In this document: positions 43,673 to 55,155 of the stretch, in pieces | How positions within the stretch are numbered: the first letter of the stretch is position 1 | Layout of the letters: every line of letters starts with the position of its first letter | Assembly (NCBI GenBank): GCA_020283715.1 | Contig: JAIQCW010000312.1 | Coordinates: forward strand, 1 to 64,000 | Source of the DNA: Cytauxzoon felis | Lineage: Eukaryota > Apicomplexa > Aconoidasida > Piroplasmida > Theileriidae | Length of the DNA stretch: 64,000 nt | Reading direction: 5' to 3' | Translations under genes and position numbers: made by a program | Notes under the pieces: generated by a model | Seen by the model: the letters and a program-made list of their open reading frames with translations, nothing else | What the model was told of the DNA's origin: nothing | Databases searched by the model: none

Positions 43673-45071
43673 TTAACGTTGATGTGATACATTAAGTTTA
43701 AAATGTGCGATTTTCGAATATTCGGAAATTATGGACATACCGCAGAGACCCTAAGTATAATAATCAGTTGAATTTTTTTAAAAAAACAAAATTATAAATA
43801 TTTACCTTTACTACATAAATTATTATTAATTTATCAGGTCGTTTTAAATCGACTTTATAACTATCTCCAATCATACGTACTAACATGTCTAACACCATCT
43901 CCCGATCCAATGCATTTGAATTACTACACCTATATTCCATAGCCCATGTATACGATACATCTTCGTTATGTTGAATATTGTCATCGCCACGATCTACAAT
44001 GGTAGTATCACCGCCTACAGATATGTAATTAGAAGAAGCATCAAAAACAAGATGAATAATAAAATATAATGTACGAGTTCAAGTTGAAGTCCTATCCTCA
44101 TATCCTCCACCTGATGTCGTCTTGCAGACAGCTCTTCTATTTAGTTCCCCTCGGATTCCCGTAGATCATCCTCGGTTTGTCTACCCGGAAGAACGTAAAT
44201 ATCTTAACCCATAAGAACAGGAATTCTACCCGGAGGAACAAGAATGTATGGATGTAACCTCAAGTGGAACCCGTAGCTGATCTCAGGGAAGCGGAGGGGG
44301 AAGTAAATAGAAGAGCTGACGGCAGGACCTCAGGTGGAGAGCTGTCTGCAAGACGACCTCAGGTAGAATACTAGGGAGATGGTTTATGGTACTCTGATTT
44401 AATTTGGTAGATAAAACTTACTAGTATTATTGTTTGAGTTAGTCTTTTGGATTTTTTCATCCTGAATAAGTTTAGCATTGGATCTGTTAAATTCTCTGGC
44501 GATAAGTTTTGACAAAATGGATTCGATTGCATCATAATTAGCGTAACAAATATGATCGATGGGTATTATCCTGGATAAAAATCTAGCGGAGTAGGTGTTG
44601 TTATTATTGATCTCATTGAATATTTCTTGTACATATTTTGATGGTAAATCATCTTTATTAATGAAATAAACTAAATTTAAACATTTAGAAATACAAGAGC
44701 CTGGAACAAATCTATTAAATTCCTTATTCGTAGACATTCTTCCTCTATCCAATAATTCTTCCATACTAACATCATCCATTTCATTGTCATCTTTATCATC
44801 AAGTGGATAATGTTCTTCTGCGTGCTAATAAAATTTTATTAAATTATATAAATATTAATCACCTGTCTTAATATAGTTAATATCTCTTGCATAGCCTCTT
44901 TATATTTACCAGAAATGGAATTCGTTATCAGCAAGCCACGAGTACCCAGTTTCAGCCGACCGGATTCTTGTTTAAACTTCTATAAAATTTTGAAAATATT
45001 ATAATCAATCTTAAACAAACTTTCCATCTAAAATTCTCACGACCTTCACCTTTACGTTTTATATTATCCAT
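43673..45071 (-). CDS. THUMPD1: THUMP-domain protein THUMPD1/TAN1
   Basis: TAN1/THUMPD1 is the RNA-binding partner for tRNA N4-acetylcytidine formation. Exon 1 reads MDNIKRKGEGRENFRWK; the next gives RLKLGTRGLLITNSISGKYK, the conserved start of the fold; then FLSRIIPIDHICYANYDAIE. After an element-filled intron come SYTWAMEYRCSNSNALDREM and DSYKVDLKRPDKLIIIYVVK, the THUMP core; the last exon ends LCGMSIISEYSKIAHF. The order and spacing match the family. Upstream of SYTW the exon seems to include a worn hairpin-cassette arm (SSNYISVGGDTTIVDRG), inside what should be the linker before the THUMP strand. The exact acceptor of that exon is uncertain. Confidence 0.8.
43983..44045 (-). repeat. Worn hairpin-cassette arm within THUMPD1
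   Basis: On the minus strand TTCTTCTAATTACATATCTG ... GATCGTGGCGATG aligns with the GCCAC/GTGGC arm, but both hairpins have decayed (GTAGGCGGTGAT for the first). Its translation still follows SSNY.S....T..DRG. Confidence 0.6.
44105..44375 (+). repeat. Hairpin-cassette element in THUMPD1 intron
   Basis: CCACCTGATGTCG, CTTGCAGACAGCT, GGAT/ATCC arm, spacer units, ACCTCAAGTGG, reverse GCT/AGC arm, GCTGACGGCAGG, ACCTCAGGTGG, AGCTGTCTGCAAG. Antisense to the host. Confidence 0.85.
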
Positions 45072-45249
45072 TTTTATTTATATATTATTAAAATGCCAAT
45101 GTGCAACACATCATTCACACTAAGGCAAAGAGGTCAGAAGTTAACATGTCAAGTATTGTATATTTATATGAAGCGAAGGATTAAATTTATAAATGTAATC
45201 AACTAAAAGCATGTGAAGTTACGAAGACTAAAAAGTGAATATTTTACGT

Positions 45250-45415
45250 TCTTCCGGGTTGACATCGCCACGATCTCCGGGAGTGGCTATACTCTTTAGA
45301 GATAGGTAATTGGAAGAGCACCACGCCTAGTGGAACAGTGTTTGTAACCTCGGGTGGAGCGCGAGTGTAAACAGAGGCTGGACCGTTGGTAGAGGTAACC
45401 TCAGGCGGAATGTCG
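45250..45415 (-). repeat. Hairpin-cassette fragment, intergenic
   Basis: One spacer unit, the reverse GCCAC/GTGGC arm, CCACGCCTAGTGG, ACCTCGGGTGG and ACCTCAGGCGG. It lies in the gap 45072-45642 between divergent genes, which otherwise shows only AT-rich sequence. Confidence 0.8.
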
Positions 45416-45642
45416 AGTAAATGTTAAGGATATAGACATTGATTGATTAAATTGTTGAAAATATAAATTTTATTTATATTATATCTTTAATTTTGATTTT
45501 AGTTTTATATTTCTATATCTTCAAGTCTTTATATTCTTAATGTGTTGATGGGGAGTTATGTCTAGAAGTTGATGGTATGTTCGATCATTTATTTATGAAT
45601 TTGCATATTTATAACTTTTTTTAAATCGCATGTTTATAAAAG

Positions 45643-47152
45643 ATGGATAGTGGTTTGATTAGTTATTATAAATATAAGATTGAGGACTGTGAGGCTTTGT
45701 TGAATCAGAAATTGGTTACTAAAAGTAGGTTGGAGGCTCAAAGGAATGAATTAAATGCACGTGTTAGAGAATTAAAGGATGAATTACATTGTTTATTAGA
45801 ATCTGGTAGTTTTGTTGGTGAAGTTGTTAAACAAATGTGTCAAGATAAAGTTTTAGTTAAGATTAGTTTAGAAGGGAAATATGTTGTAGATATATCTAGA
45901 GATATTGATATTACACAATGTACACCAAATACACGTGTAGCTTTAATGAGTGACTCTTATAAATTACATAAAATTTTACCCACAAAAGTTGATCCACTTG
46001 TAGCCCTTATGAAAGTTGAAAAAGTACCAGATTCCACATATGAAATGGTAGGTGGATTAGAACAACAAGTTAAAGAAGTTAAAGAAGTCATAGAATTACC
46101 CATCAAACATCCAGAAATATTCGAATCACTCGGAATATCACAACCTAAAGGTGTACTACTCTATGGACCACCAGGTATGTTTACATGAAGTTACCTCCAC
46201 CAGAGGTCCAATCCAACTCTCCTTTCACTCGCTCTTCCTCCTCTCTTCGTCCTGCAAACAGCTCTTTTAATTACCTATCTCTAAAGAGTATAGCCACTCC
46301 CGGAGATCGTGGCGGTGAAGAGTCGGATTGGACCTCAGGTGGAGAACCCGTAGCTGATCTCAGGGAAGCGGAGGGACAACTAAATAGAGGAGGCCTCCAC
46401 GCCTAGTGGAAAGGGATGACCTCAGGTGAAGAGCTGACGGCAGGACGAAAAGAGTTGGACTGGACCTCATGTGAATGTGTTTGGATATATATATATATAT
46501 ATATATTGTAGGTACGGGTAAGACATTATTGGCTCGTGCGGTAGCTCATCATACTGATTGTACATTTATACGTGTGAGTGGTTCTGAATTGGTACAGAAA
46601 TATATTGGTGAGGGTTCAAGGATGGTTCGTGAATTATTTGTTATGGCTCGTGCTCATGCACCATCGATTATATTTATGGATGAAATAGATTCTATTGGAT
46701 CACAACGTACTGATGGTAGTCAAGGTGATTCAGAAGTACAAAGAACAATGTTAGAATTATTAAATCAATTGGATGGTTTTGAACCTTATCAGAATATTAA
46801 AGTTATTATGTGTACTAATAGAATTGATATTTTAGATGATGCATTATTAAGACCTGGTAGAATTGATAGAAAAATAGAATTTCCTAATCCAAATTTACAA
46901 GCAAGAACACAAATACTTTCTATACATAGTAGAAAAATGAATCTAGTACGTGATATCGATCTAAATAAAATCGCACAAGAAATGACTAATGTATCTGGAG
47001 CCGAAATTAAAGCTGTTTGTACAGAAGCTGGTATGTTCGCACTTAGAGAACGTAGAGTACATGTTACTCAACAAGATTTCCAAATGGCTGTAGCCAAAGT
47101 AATGAAAAAAGATTCACAACAAAATATAAGCTTCACAAAATTGTGGAAATAA
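45643..47152 (+). CDS. RPT6: 26S proteasome regulatory ATPase RPT6 (PSMC5)
   Basis: RPT6 is one of six AAA+ ATPases that unfold substrates into the proteasome core. Exon 1 (45643-46174) holds the N-terminal coiled coil and OB region and ends inside Walker A (GVLLYGPPG); exon 2 (46512-47152) resumes with [16 protein letters not shown]. Walker B is [11 protein letters not shown], the second region of homology [14 protein letters not shown], and the sequence ends ISFTKLWK. About 391 residues, close to family length (about 400). The single intron, 337 nt, is occupied by a sense-oriented hairpin element and falls exactly inside the phosphate-binding loop codons. Confidence 0.95.
46193..46475 (+). 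repeat. Hairpin-cassette element in RPT6 intron
   Basis: CCACCAGAGGTCC, CCTGCAAACAGCT, GCCAC/GTGGC arm, ACCTCAGGTGG, reverse GCT/AGC arm, GCCTCCACGCCTAGTGG, ACCTCAGGTGA and ACCTCATGTGA. Flanking intron sequence is AT-rich with its own donor and acceptor, so the element itself does not supply the splice sites. Confidence 0.85.
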
Positions 47153-47204
47153 ACAATAATATATATAACCTAATATAATCAAATATCAATAATATAATGT
47201 CAGT

Positions 47205-47512
47205 TCCACCTCTCTTCTCCAACCTCTCCTTGTCTTGCAGACAGCTCTTCTAATTACCTATCTCTAAAGAGTAGAGCCACTCCCAGAGATCGTGGCGAAG
47301 TTGAAGGTACTGATGTAACCTCAAGTGGAAGTGGACCCGTAGCTGATCTCAGGGAAGCGGAGGGGGAGGTAAATAGAATAGCTCCATGCAATGGAAAAGC
47401 TGGACCTCAAGTGGAGAAGTTGTCTGCAAGACTAGGGAAGAAGAATGTCTACCCGGAAGAACGTGGAGGTAGTGAGGATTGGACCTCGGGTGGAACTGTG
47501 AGTGGAGTAGAG
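47205..47512 (+). repeat. Hairpin-cassette element, intergenic
   Basis: CTTGCAGACAGCT, GCCAC/GTGGC arm, ACCTCAAGTGG, reverse GCT/AGC arm, CTCCATGCAATGGAA, ACCTCAAGTGG, TGTCTGCAAGAC, one spacer unit, ACCTCGGGTGG. It occupies the gap between RPT6 and the secreted gene at 47662. Confidence 0.85.
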
Positions 47513-47661
47513 GTATAGATTTATAATTTCAGACCAACTGACATTACGATATTTTTTTGAATATAATAATAATATATATATATATATATATAATATATTA
47601 TCCCTCTATTACTTAATCATATAAAAAAAATTAAATAAAAGAGTACTGCATTTATTTACAA

Positions 47662-48156
47662 TTACATTTGTTCAGGCTGGGAACCATTAAATCTAGTAAG
47701 AAGTGCATTAAAGAATGGATGCTCTGGTAGTTCAGGGCCAGCGGAAACATTGCTTCTAGCATAGTCAATGATTCGCGTCCAAAACTCATCCTCCGAGACT
47801 GGATTATAATCAAACCCACTCTCCAAAAAGAATCTACCTGTTTGGCTGTATCCCAAATGTAATGTTACTACAGCTGCTCTTAAACCAAAACCAGTCCGTG
47901 ATTCTAGTGAGACTAATTCGACAAAACTGTTACCCTCTCTACTTCTATCCCACAAAACTTTACTTCGTATCTTAACTTTATCTATATCTGCTCCAGGATT
48001 ACCTGTACATACTGTTATTTTCAAACCGTTCCAATCCACTTTCAATGTATTATATTCACGGGGGCGTTTTAAGTCTGGATTAACAGTAACAGGTAAAGCA
48101 TTGCATTTGTGAATGTAAACTATAAAGATTGATATACAGGCAATAAACGACTTCAT
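47662..48156 (-). CDS. Secreted protein, divergent FAINT-like
   Basis: It is 164 residues with a signal peptide MKSFIACISIFIVYIHKCNA. The mature part has a pattern like a single worn FAINT domain: DIDKVKIRSKVLWDRSREGN, a Val/Leu-rich strand region, YSQTGRFFLESGFD, and a final EDEFWTRIIDYARS. The neighbour at 48521 follows the same pattern, so they are tandem paralogues. No membrane span after the leader, so it is probably secreted. Family assignment is tentative; no hairpin element lies in it. Confidence 0.6.
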   Translation of the reverse strand: MKSFIACISIFIVYIHKCNALPVTVNPDLKRPREYNTLKVDWNGLKITVCTGNPGADIDKVKIRSKVLWDRSREGNSFVELVSLESRTGFGLRAAVVTLHLGYSQTGRFFLESGFDYNPVSEDEFWTRIIDYARSNVSAGPELPEHPFFNALLTRFNGSQPEQM

Positions 48157-48520
48157 TTTGTTTGTTAGATGTGATTTTTAATATATAATAAACATATATT
48201 ATCAATGGGGAATAAGGTTAAGGATCTATTATTATATGCATTCATAGACAATTATATTTTACATGTTATATATAAATTAAAATTACAATTGTAATAAAGA
48301 TCAATTAGATCTATAAAGCATTCATATATATATATTAGATCATTTATATTACTACTAAGAATAATTTTTTCTAAATTAATTTATACATTTACATTACCAC
48401 AGGATAACAAAAACATTTATAATAATATATACATATAATTAATTAACATAAAATTATCCATATATATAATTTATTTAAATACTTTTTTTAAAACCCTGTT
48501 TCATAATAATCTAAAGAGCT
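48157..48520. other. Intergenic AT-rich DNA, no feature seen
   Basis: The spacer between two tandem secreted paralogues. No element, exon or RNA gene is recognisable. Confidence 0.4.
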
Positions 48521-49058
48521 TTACTCTTTAGAACCAACCAAACTTTCAATATCTAATTCTCCTTCAGTTTGTATTCCTAGTTCAATAGTAGCTGCAAATA
48601 GTGCCGCTGCATCTTCATCGTCATCACTATCTTCATCTTTGTTAGGATTGTGTTCTTTTCCATGATCAATGGCCGTTTTGAAGTATTCCTTCATTTGAAT
48701 GGGGTCATATGTATTACCATCTGAATTTTTTTTAAAGAAAAGACCCCTAATCTTATCTCCACTCTCCTCTATTAATACTTGGCACAAATCAACAGCTCCA
48801 CTAGAAACACTGGACACGATAGTAGCTGAAAAAAAATTTATCACCAGAAGCTTTCCATAGGATTTGTTCTTTAAATTTAACTTCATCTACACCTACGCCA
48901 GGTTTAGGGCTATGGTTTATGTGTTTAAGATCGTATTTAGTATGCTCTTGTAAATTAAAATCATCAGAAACTGAATTTAGATCTAAAACAACAGAAAGTA
49001 CGTTGTACTTTGAAAGTAAAATAGCGAAAAAAGAATAGATAAGGACGGAAGTATTCAT
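48521..49058 (-). CDS. Secreted FAINT-like paralogue, apparent frameshift in T-run
   Basis: The first frame (49058-48801) starts MNTSVLIYSFFAILLSKYNV, a signal peptide, and contains VDEVKFKEQILWKASGDKFF. The second frame (48886-48521) continues ATIVSSVSSGAVDLCQVLIE, GDKIRGLFFKKNSD and an acidic tail with EDSDDDEDAAALF. They meet at a run of eight T on the coding strand (about 48830-48837); a one-base change there would restore one frame. The alignment with the 47662 protein continues across the junction, which supports a single gene. This may be a sequencing slip, a real pseudogene or an intron that I cannot place. Confidence 0.55.
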
Positions 49059-50125
49059 TTTATTTATAAAATATATAGTGAATATAATTATAATTTATAA
49101 TCAATGGGGTGTTCATCCATAGGGTTTGTCAATAACTGAATTAGAGATTATATCAGGTTAATGACGATTCTAATTGTCACATGAGCAAGTTAATTACAAG
49201 CTAGAATTTGGATAACTTTGAAAAATCATTATAATTTATATGAATATAAAATGTGTGTACACATTATCCTTACAAATAATTATAACAATACGACATAATC
49301 TACAGTGTTTGGTCATTCCATTCAATTCTCTATGATAATAATGTTATCTTCATGAGAATAATATCCACAAATAATAATTTTTGTCCTGTCATTTTCTAAA
49401 AAAATCACATCCCTATATACAAATAATATTCGTATAGAGATTGGTTTAAGAAGAAGACATTAATAATTTACCGTTATAAAATTGAATTTATAAATATAAT
49501 TTACATATAATAATTAATAATATAAATCATTTTTAATGTGATAATATTGAAATTTGCTTTAACCGTTTAAAAATAATTTTAACAACAGCGTATAATTTCA
49601 ATCAACTCGCAGTATAAAATATAATTTTAATTATAAATCTCTCTATTATAACTCTATATTTATATTTTAATGTTTTGGATATTCATCTCATCCAGATAGT
49701 TTTGAATGCAAGACTCAATTAACAATGTCCTAATATGGGGGTAAATTTTTAATAAATAGAATCATATTTATATCATTACACAAGTTAAAATTTCATAAAT
49801 ATATAAAATAATTAGATCATTAAATTAAATTTATAGTGATTTAAAGGACTAAATTGGGAAATTTGGTCATGTATGGTCTGTCTTACATAGTAAGAGATTA
49901 ATAAAATCAAATTATATACTAATTATAATTTATAAATGAAATTATCAATACAATAATTTTAGTTATCTCTAAAGTTTAAAATTCAGTAGGATTAATATAA
50001 TTTCCTGGGAAATTATCATATTTATAACAGTATTAATGGGGTCAATAATGATATGTAATAGGTCACATATGTAATCGTATAATAACCTTGTACTATTGTC
50101 TAATATACCTAAAGTATAATCTAAT
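49059..50125. other. Intergenic AT-rich DNA, no feature seen
   Basis: About 1 kb of AT-rich sequence with no exon, RNA gene or element that I can support. With 17653-18839 it is one of the few long element-free stretches. Confidence 0.5.
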
Positions 50126-50127
50126 CC

Positions 50128-50400
50128 AACTGAAGTCCAATCACTATATGTTCCACTCGCCGTGGCGGCTCCTCTATTTACTTCCCCCTCCGCTTCCCTG
50201 AGATCAGCTACGGGTACTCCACTTGAGGTCCTATGACTATACTTCCGCCACGATCTCCGGGAGTGGCATTACCGTTTACGGGGAGAGAATTGGAACAGCT
50301 GACGGCAGGACGAAGAGAGGTTGGACCGTTGGTAGAGGTAACCTTAGGTGGAGAGCTGTCTGCAACACGAAGAGAGGTAGATTGGACTTCAGTTGGAACT
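50128..50400 (-). repeat. Hairpin-cassette element, intergenic (CCGT/ACGG version)
   Basis: CCAACTGAAGTCC, CCACTCGCCGTGG, GCT/AGC arm, CCACTTGAGGTCC, reverse GCCAC/GTGGC arm with CCGTTTACGG, GCTGACGGCAGG, ACCTTAGGTGG and AGCTGTCTGCAAC. It lies just after the VPS54 stop. Confidence 0.85.
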
Positions 50401-50434
50401 GTGATTGATTTTTATATAAGACATGATAATGAAA

Positions 50435-53400
50435 TTAGTTTGAGAGTTCATTTGAGAGTGCTTCGGCGAATGCGAATATTTCGAGTTTGATAGTTGTACA
50501 TTGTGATAAATTAGTGATAATTTTACTACAATCATCTGAGAATTTAGTATCTTTGGTAATATTTGGGCCATTTTGTATTAATTTAATTAAATTATCAAAA
50601 GCATTTTTGAAAATGAATTTAATTTTATCATCATTTAAAATAATTCCCGAGACATTATTAAAATTATTTTTTATTGTAGAAATTATATTTAATATAAAAA
50701 ATTCATCATCGTCATCATCATCTTTTATATATTCATCATCTTCATCATCACAATCATAACCTAAACTTATCCATGTAACTAATGGTTCCTTTATATTATT
50801 ATATATAGTATTTGATATAGAATCCAATACTTTATCATATAATTTATTACTCTCCATTATACAACCCTCTGCATTAGCACCAATCTCTATCAATAATTCA
50901 TGCGGTATATCATAATTTTCATCATACATATCACAATCTTCATACATCGACTCCAATTGAGGTCCAATTATTGACTTCTCCACTTCCTTCGTCTTGGAGA
51001 GAGTTTCCCCACCTGAGGTTACATTCCTGCCGTCAGCTCTTCTATTTACTTCCCCTTCCAGCTCCCGTAGATCGCTTCCAGGTAATCCACATCCACTTGA
51101 GGTTACATCATCATTAACTTCCTGTTCTTCTGGGTTGACATTCTTTGTTCCTCCGGGTAGAATTCCTGTTCTTAGGGGTTGATTATCTTCGTTCTTCCGG
51201 GTTAACAGACTCTGTTCCTCCGGGTTATCATCGCCACGATCTCTGGGAGTGGCTTTACTCTTTAGAGATAGGTAATTGGGAGAGGCCTCCACGGCGAGTG
51301 GAAGAGAGTTGGATTGGACTTCGGGTGGATGACTAATAGATGTATGTTGTGTATTGTTAGATGATGTTTTATTAATTTCGTTTGATAAAGTAGTATTTGA
51401 ATGATGTTTGAATACGGATGTGGCGGTTTTGATATTGATGGGTATTATATGTATAAAGAATCTAAAGATTTCGGATATGAGTGAGAGTTTGATAAGATTA
51501 CAAGTATTAATGATTTCATGTTCTAGTATTGTATTATGATAATTGAAGATATTAATACATCTAGATATAATTAATCCACCTAATGTAGGAAATAATTTAC
51601 ATAAATTAAGATATTCATTTAATACATTATTTAATTCAATAATACAATTAATTAAAATAAATTTATTATTATAATAATAATATTCTATACTATCAATCCA
51701 ATCATTATTAATAATATTTTTATTACAACGATTTAACCATTCAGAATAAAACATTTCAATTAATAATTTACCATCAATAATAATATTATTATTAAAGATT
51801 TTTTCTATATTTATAATTATATTATTATTAATTAAATATTCATTTATTCTATTTATTAAATTATTATCATAAAATTTATGATTTTTACATTTATATTCTT
51901 CTTTTATATTAATTATTATATAATTAATTACATTTTTATATATCTCTCTAAAATTATCTATAAAATTATTAAATAACTCCTTACGATTTATTATATTAGA
52001 TAAATTATATCTAAAATCATTAATATAATCATCATTCTTAAATTCATATCTATTATTACCAACCATATTCGATATATAATCATCCATACTCTTCAATATC
52101 ATATCATCCACTATCTCCATCAATTTCACCAATATCACCATCGGATCCATCACTGATATCGAATTATACCTCATATACTCCAATGATAATATTCCTGATG
52201 TCAACTCTCCACCTGTGGTTACATTCCTGCCGTCAGCTTCTCTATTTACTTCCCCTTCCAGCTCCCGTAGATCGCTTCCAGGTAATCCACATCCACTTGA
52301 GGTTACATCATCATTAACTTCCTGTTCTTCTGGGTTGACATTCTTTGTTCCTCCGGGTAGAATTCCTGTTCTTAGGGGTTGATTATCTTCGTTCTTCCGG
52401 GTTAACAGACTCTGTTCCTCCGGGTTATCATCGCCACGATCTCCGGGAGTGGCTATACTCTTTAGAGATAGGTAATTGGGAGAGGCCTCCACGGCGAGTG
52501 GATCAGATGTTGGACCAACGGTAGAGGTAACCTCGAGTGGAAGAGAGTTGGATTGGACTTCGGGTGTAGATGTAGGAATTGTTATTTTTGAATAAGTTGT
52601 ATGTAATAATGGTTTGCATAATTCGATGATATTGAATGAATTTTTTAATAGTAGGATATTTCTGATCATTGAAGAATAATTTCGTTGTGAATTTGACATC
52701 ATATAATCTTTGATTATAATTAAAATATTATTAGCGATATGATTAGATAATAATTTGGTTGGATTATAATTACCATTTTGATATAATAAATCTATACATA
52801 ATAATTTTTTAAATATAATACCAACCCATATATAACATAATTTTATTTTATTTAATAATTTATTATTATCATTGAAAATATTATTAAAATATATTTCTTT
52901 TTAGTATATAATAATGTATCCAAAGTTTTTTCTATAGAATTACATAATCTCAATACTATTAAACTATTATCTAATTTATCAATCATTGATAATACATTAT
53001 CTCCATCATCATTAAAACATTCTATTAATATATAAATAGATAAATCAATAAATTTAGCTTCACATATATGTTCTATAGTATCTATATTATCCTCCAATAT
53101 TAATGTTATCAATTGAACCAAATTAAATTTATTCAATTCATCACGCAAATAATCAATCAAACAATTACTAAATAATTTAGCCAATAATAAATTATTCATC
53201 TCTATTATACCCTGAATACAATCCGGTATCATAGATATCGCACGCAACTCCTCCAAATAATCCAATATCGTCCTCATCAATCTCTTACGAACTATCATCT
53301 CCGATATACCATAATCAACATAATTAATACTTAAAGTCATTTCCTTGTCTTTCAGACGACTCTCCACCTGAGGTCTTCCACTTGGCGTGGTGCCTCTTCT

Positions 53401-54495
53401 AATTACCTCCCCTTCCAGCTCCCGTGGATCGCTTCCAGGTAATCCACATCCACTTGAGGTTACATCATCATTAACTTCCTGTTCTTCTGGGTTGACATTC
53501 TTTGTTCCTCCGGGTAGAATTCCTGTTCTTAGGGGTTGATTATCTTCGTTCTTCCGGGTAGAAAATTCCTGTTCTTCCTCATTAACTTCGCCACGATCTC
53601 CGGGAGTGGCTATACTCTTTAGAGATAGGTAATTGGAAGAGCTGTCTGCAAGACAAGGAGAGGTGGACTGGACCTCAGGTGGAACATCTGATAGAGAGAC
53701 TTTACGTTTGTTAGATGAATCTTCGATGGAGAAGCTGTTTGAATGGCAGTTAGATATGGAAGGGCTTTCAATTGAAATGCGATTGGAATTAGTACTGAGG
53801 TGTATATATATATCTTTGATATTATTGATGAACACAAATGTATTGGTGAATTGATCTTTGAGTTCATTAACACAATTTAAAGATTGATTAACATCATTGA
53901 GATGTGTACCAACTAAATCTCTTAATTGTGTATTTACTATAGTCAACTGTAATTCCAAATTGGCTAAAGAATTTGGAATCTCATCAATATCTAAATTGAA
54001 GATGTTGTTTTTACTAATTTTATAGTCATCTCTAAAGTATTCATTAGATACAGAAAGTAGATTGTCATTAAAGTCTTCAATAACTTCATCATTAGATGAC
54101 GAATTATTATTACGTACTTTTAAATCATCTTCCAAATGATTCAATTGATTGATGTACAATATGAAATCTGATTCTTCTACTTTGGGTATTTTCAATTCCT
54201 TTAATGATTTTACAAATTCATCATCAATAGGATCATTTTTATTACCTTCTATAAATAAATCTAGTAAATATCTATTGCCAGAACTAATATCATCTATTGA
54301 AGCCTTGCTTAAAAATTTGGGATGTCCCCAATCTATAGATGCCACCGTTGTTATGTTAGTAGTCACATCGTAGTTTATCAAATCTTCATCCAATATATAA
54401 TAAGATTCATCATCTTCAATTTCCTCTATATTATCTTCTCTTTCAATTCCAGGATCAATTATACTCTTTAAAAATGATGGCATCAAGTTGACCAT
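50435..54495 (-). CDS. VPS54: GARP-complex subunit VPS54-like, three in-frame elements, one apparent frameshift
   Basis: VPS54 tethers endosome-derived vesicles at the trans-Golgi. The first frame (54495-52852) has NEYFRDDYKISKNNIFNLD, similar to the VPS54 signature VP.iFf..dF.l..p.tF, followed by long helices (LANLELQLTIVNTQLRDLVG). The second frame (to 50435) continues with KLLCIDLLYQNGNYNPTKLL and helical repeats ending CTTIKLEIFAFAEALSNELS. The frames meet near 52893 at an A-run (coding ACTAAAAAGAAATAT); one base fewer would join LLYTKK to EIYFNNIFNDNNKLL, so this looks like a slip or sequencing error. Three elements are translated in frame (53345-53690, 52205-52570, 50950-51345). The family call rests on the N-terminal motif and architecture. 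Confidence 0.5.
50950..51345 (-). repeat. Hairpin-cassette element inside VPS54 exon, copy 3
   Basis: CCACCTGAGGTT, CCTGCCGTCAGCT, AGC/GCT arm, CCACATCCACTTGAGGT, six spacer units, reverse GCCAC/GTGGC arm, GCCTCCACGGCGAGTGG. Nearly identical over about 250 bp to the copy at 52205. Confidence 0.9.
52205..52570 (-). repeat. Hairpin-cassette element inside VPS54 exon, copy 2
   Basis: CCACCTGTGGTT, CCTGCCGTCAGCT, AGC/GCT arm, the same spacer order as copy 3, reverse GCCAC/GTGGC arm with GAGTGGCTATAC in place of GAGTGGCTTTAC, and GCCTCCACGGCGAGTGG. Confidence 0.9.
53345..53690 (-). repeat. Hairpin-cassette element inside VPS54 exon, copy 1
   Basis: CCACCTGAGGTC, CCACTTGGCGTGGTGCC, AGC/GCT arm and the same spacer run as copies 2 and 3, then a reverse GCCAC/GTGGC arm and AGCTGTCTGCAAG. 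The ends differ from copies 2 and 3 while the middle is nearly identical. Confidence 0.9.
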
Positions 54496-55155
54496 TTTAC
54501 ATACTGCACATTACACAATTATCCTTCAACATTATCAAATTTTAATTTAAATTTATGAAACAAAAACTATTTTACAAATCCTATCGACATTATTCATTTA
54601 TTTTAACTTGCGATTTACATTTTACTCCTTTTTTAAAGAAAATACATCTTCATACTACATATTATTACAATTTACATGAAATCCAGTATAATTCAATCAA
54701 AATGTATACAATGAATACAATAATATATATATTAAAATCCTATTCTAAATATAGAATATACAAATCTATCAAATATAACAAATAATTTAATGTGTACTCC
54801 AGAGTACAATTTACACCTCATATCATCCTTCCTCTGTACAACTACAGTTAAATCATTATAATGACATATTTATGTATTAATTAGACATTTAAATTTATTA
54901 TTTTCATGTATTTCATTAAAGACGCTTAATTTAATCGAATTATAATTTCTAGGAGATCAACCCCTAAGAACAATCGTAGGGTACTTAAAGGATTGATAAT
55001 ACAAGTCTTTAATTTTCATATATAAATAAGTCTGTCTATAATTCTAGATTGGAATAATAAATGTAGTTTTATCAAAGATTTTAAAATTTTCTATAGAATT
55101 TGTTGTATTTATATTAATTTTAAGAATTGTACCATAATTTTATAAATTCATTGCA
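54496..55155. other. Intergenic AT-rich DNA with one stray spacer unit
   Basis: Promoter region between divergent VPS54 and adaptor-like genes. The only recognisable item is GATCAACCCCTAAGAACAAT at about 54956, a lone spacer unit of the hairpin-cassette family. Confidence 0.5.

Noticed and set aside
46175..46511. Self-splicing intron
   Set aside because: Splice borders are ordinary GT-AG in flanking AT-rich DNA, and the same element occurs outside introns and in exons.
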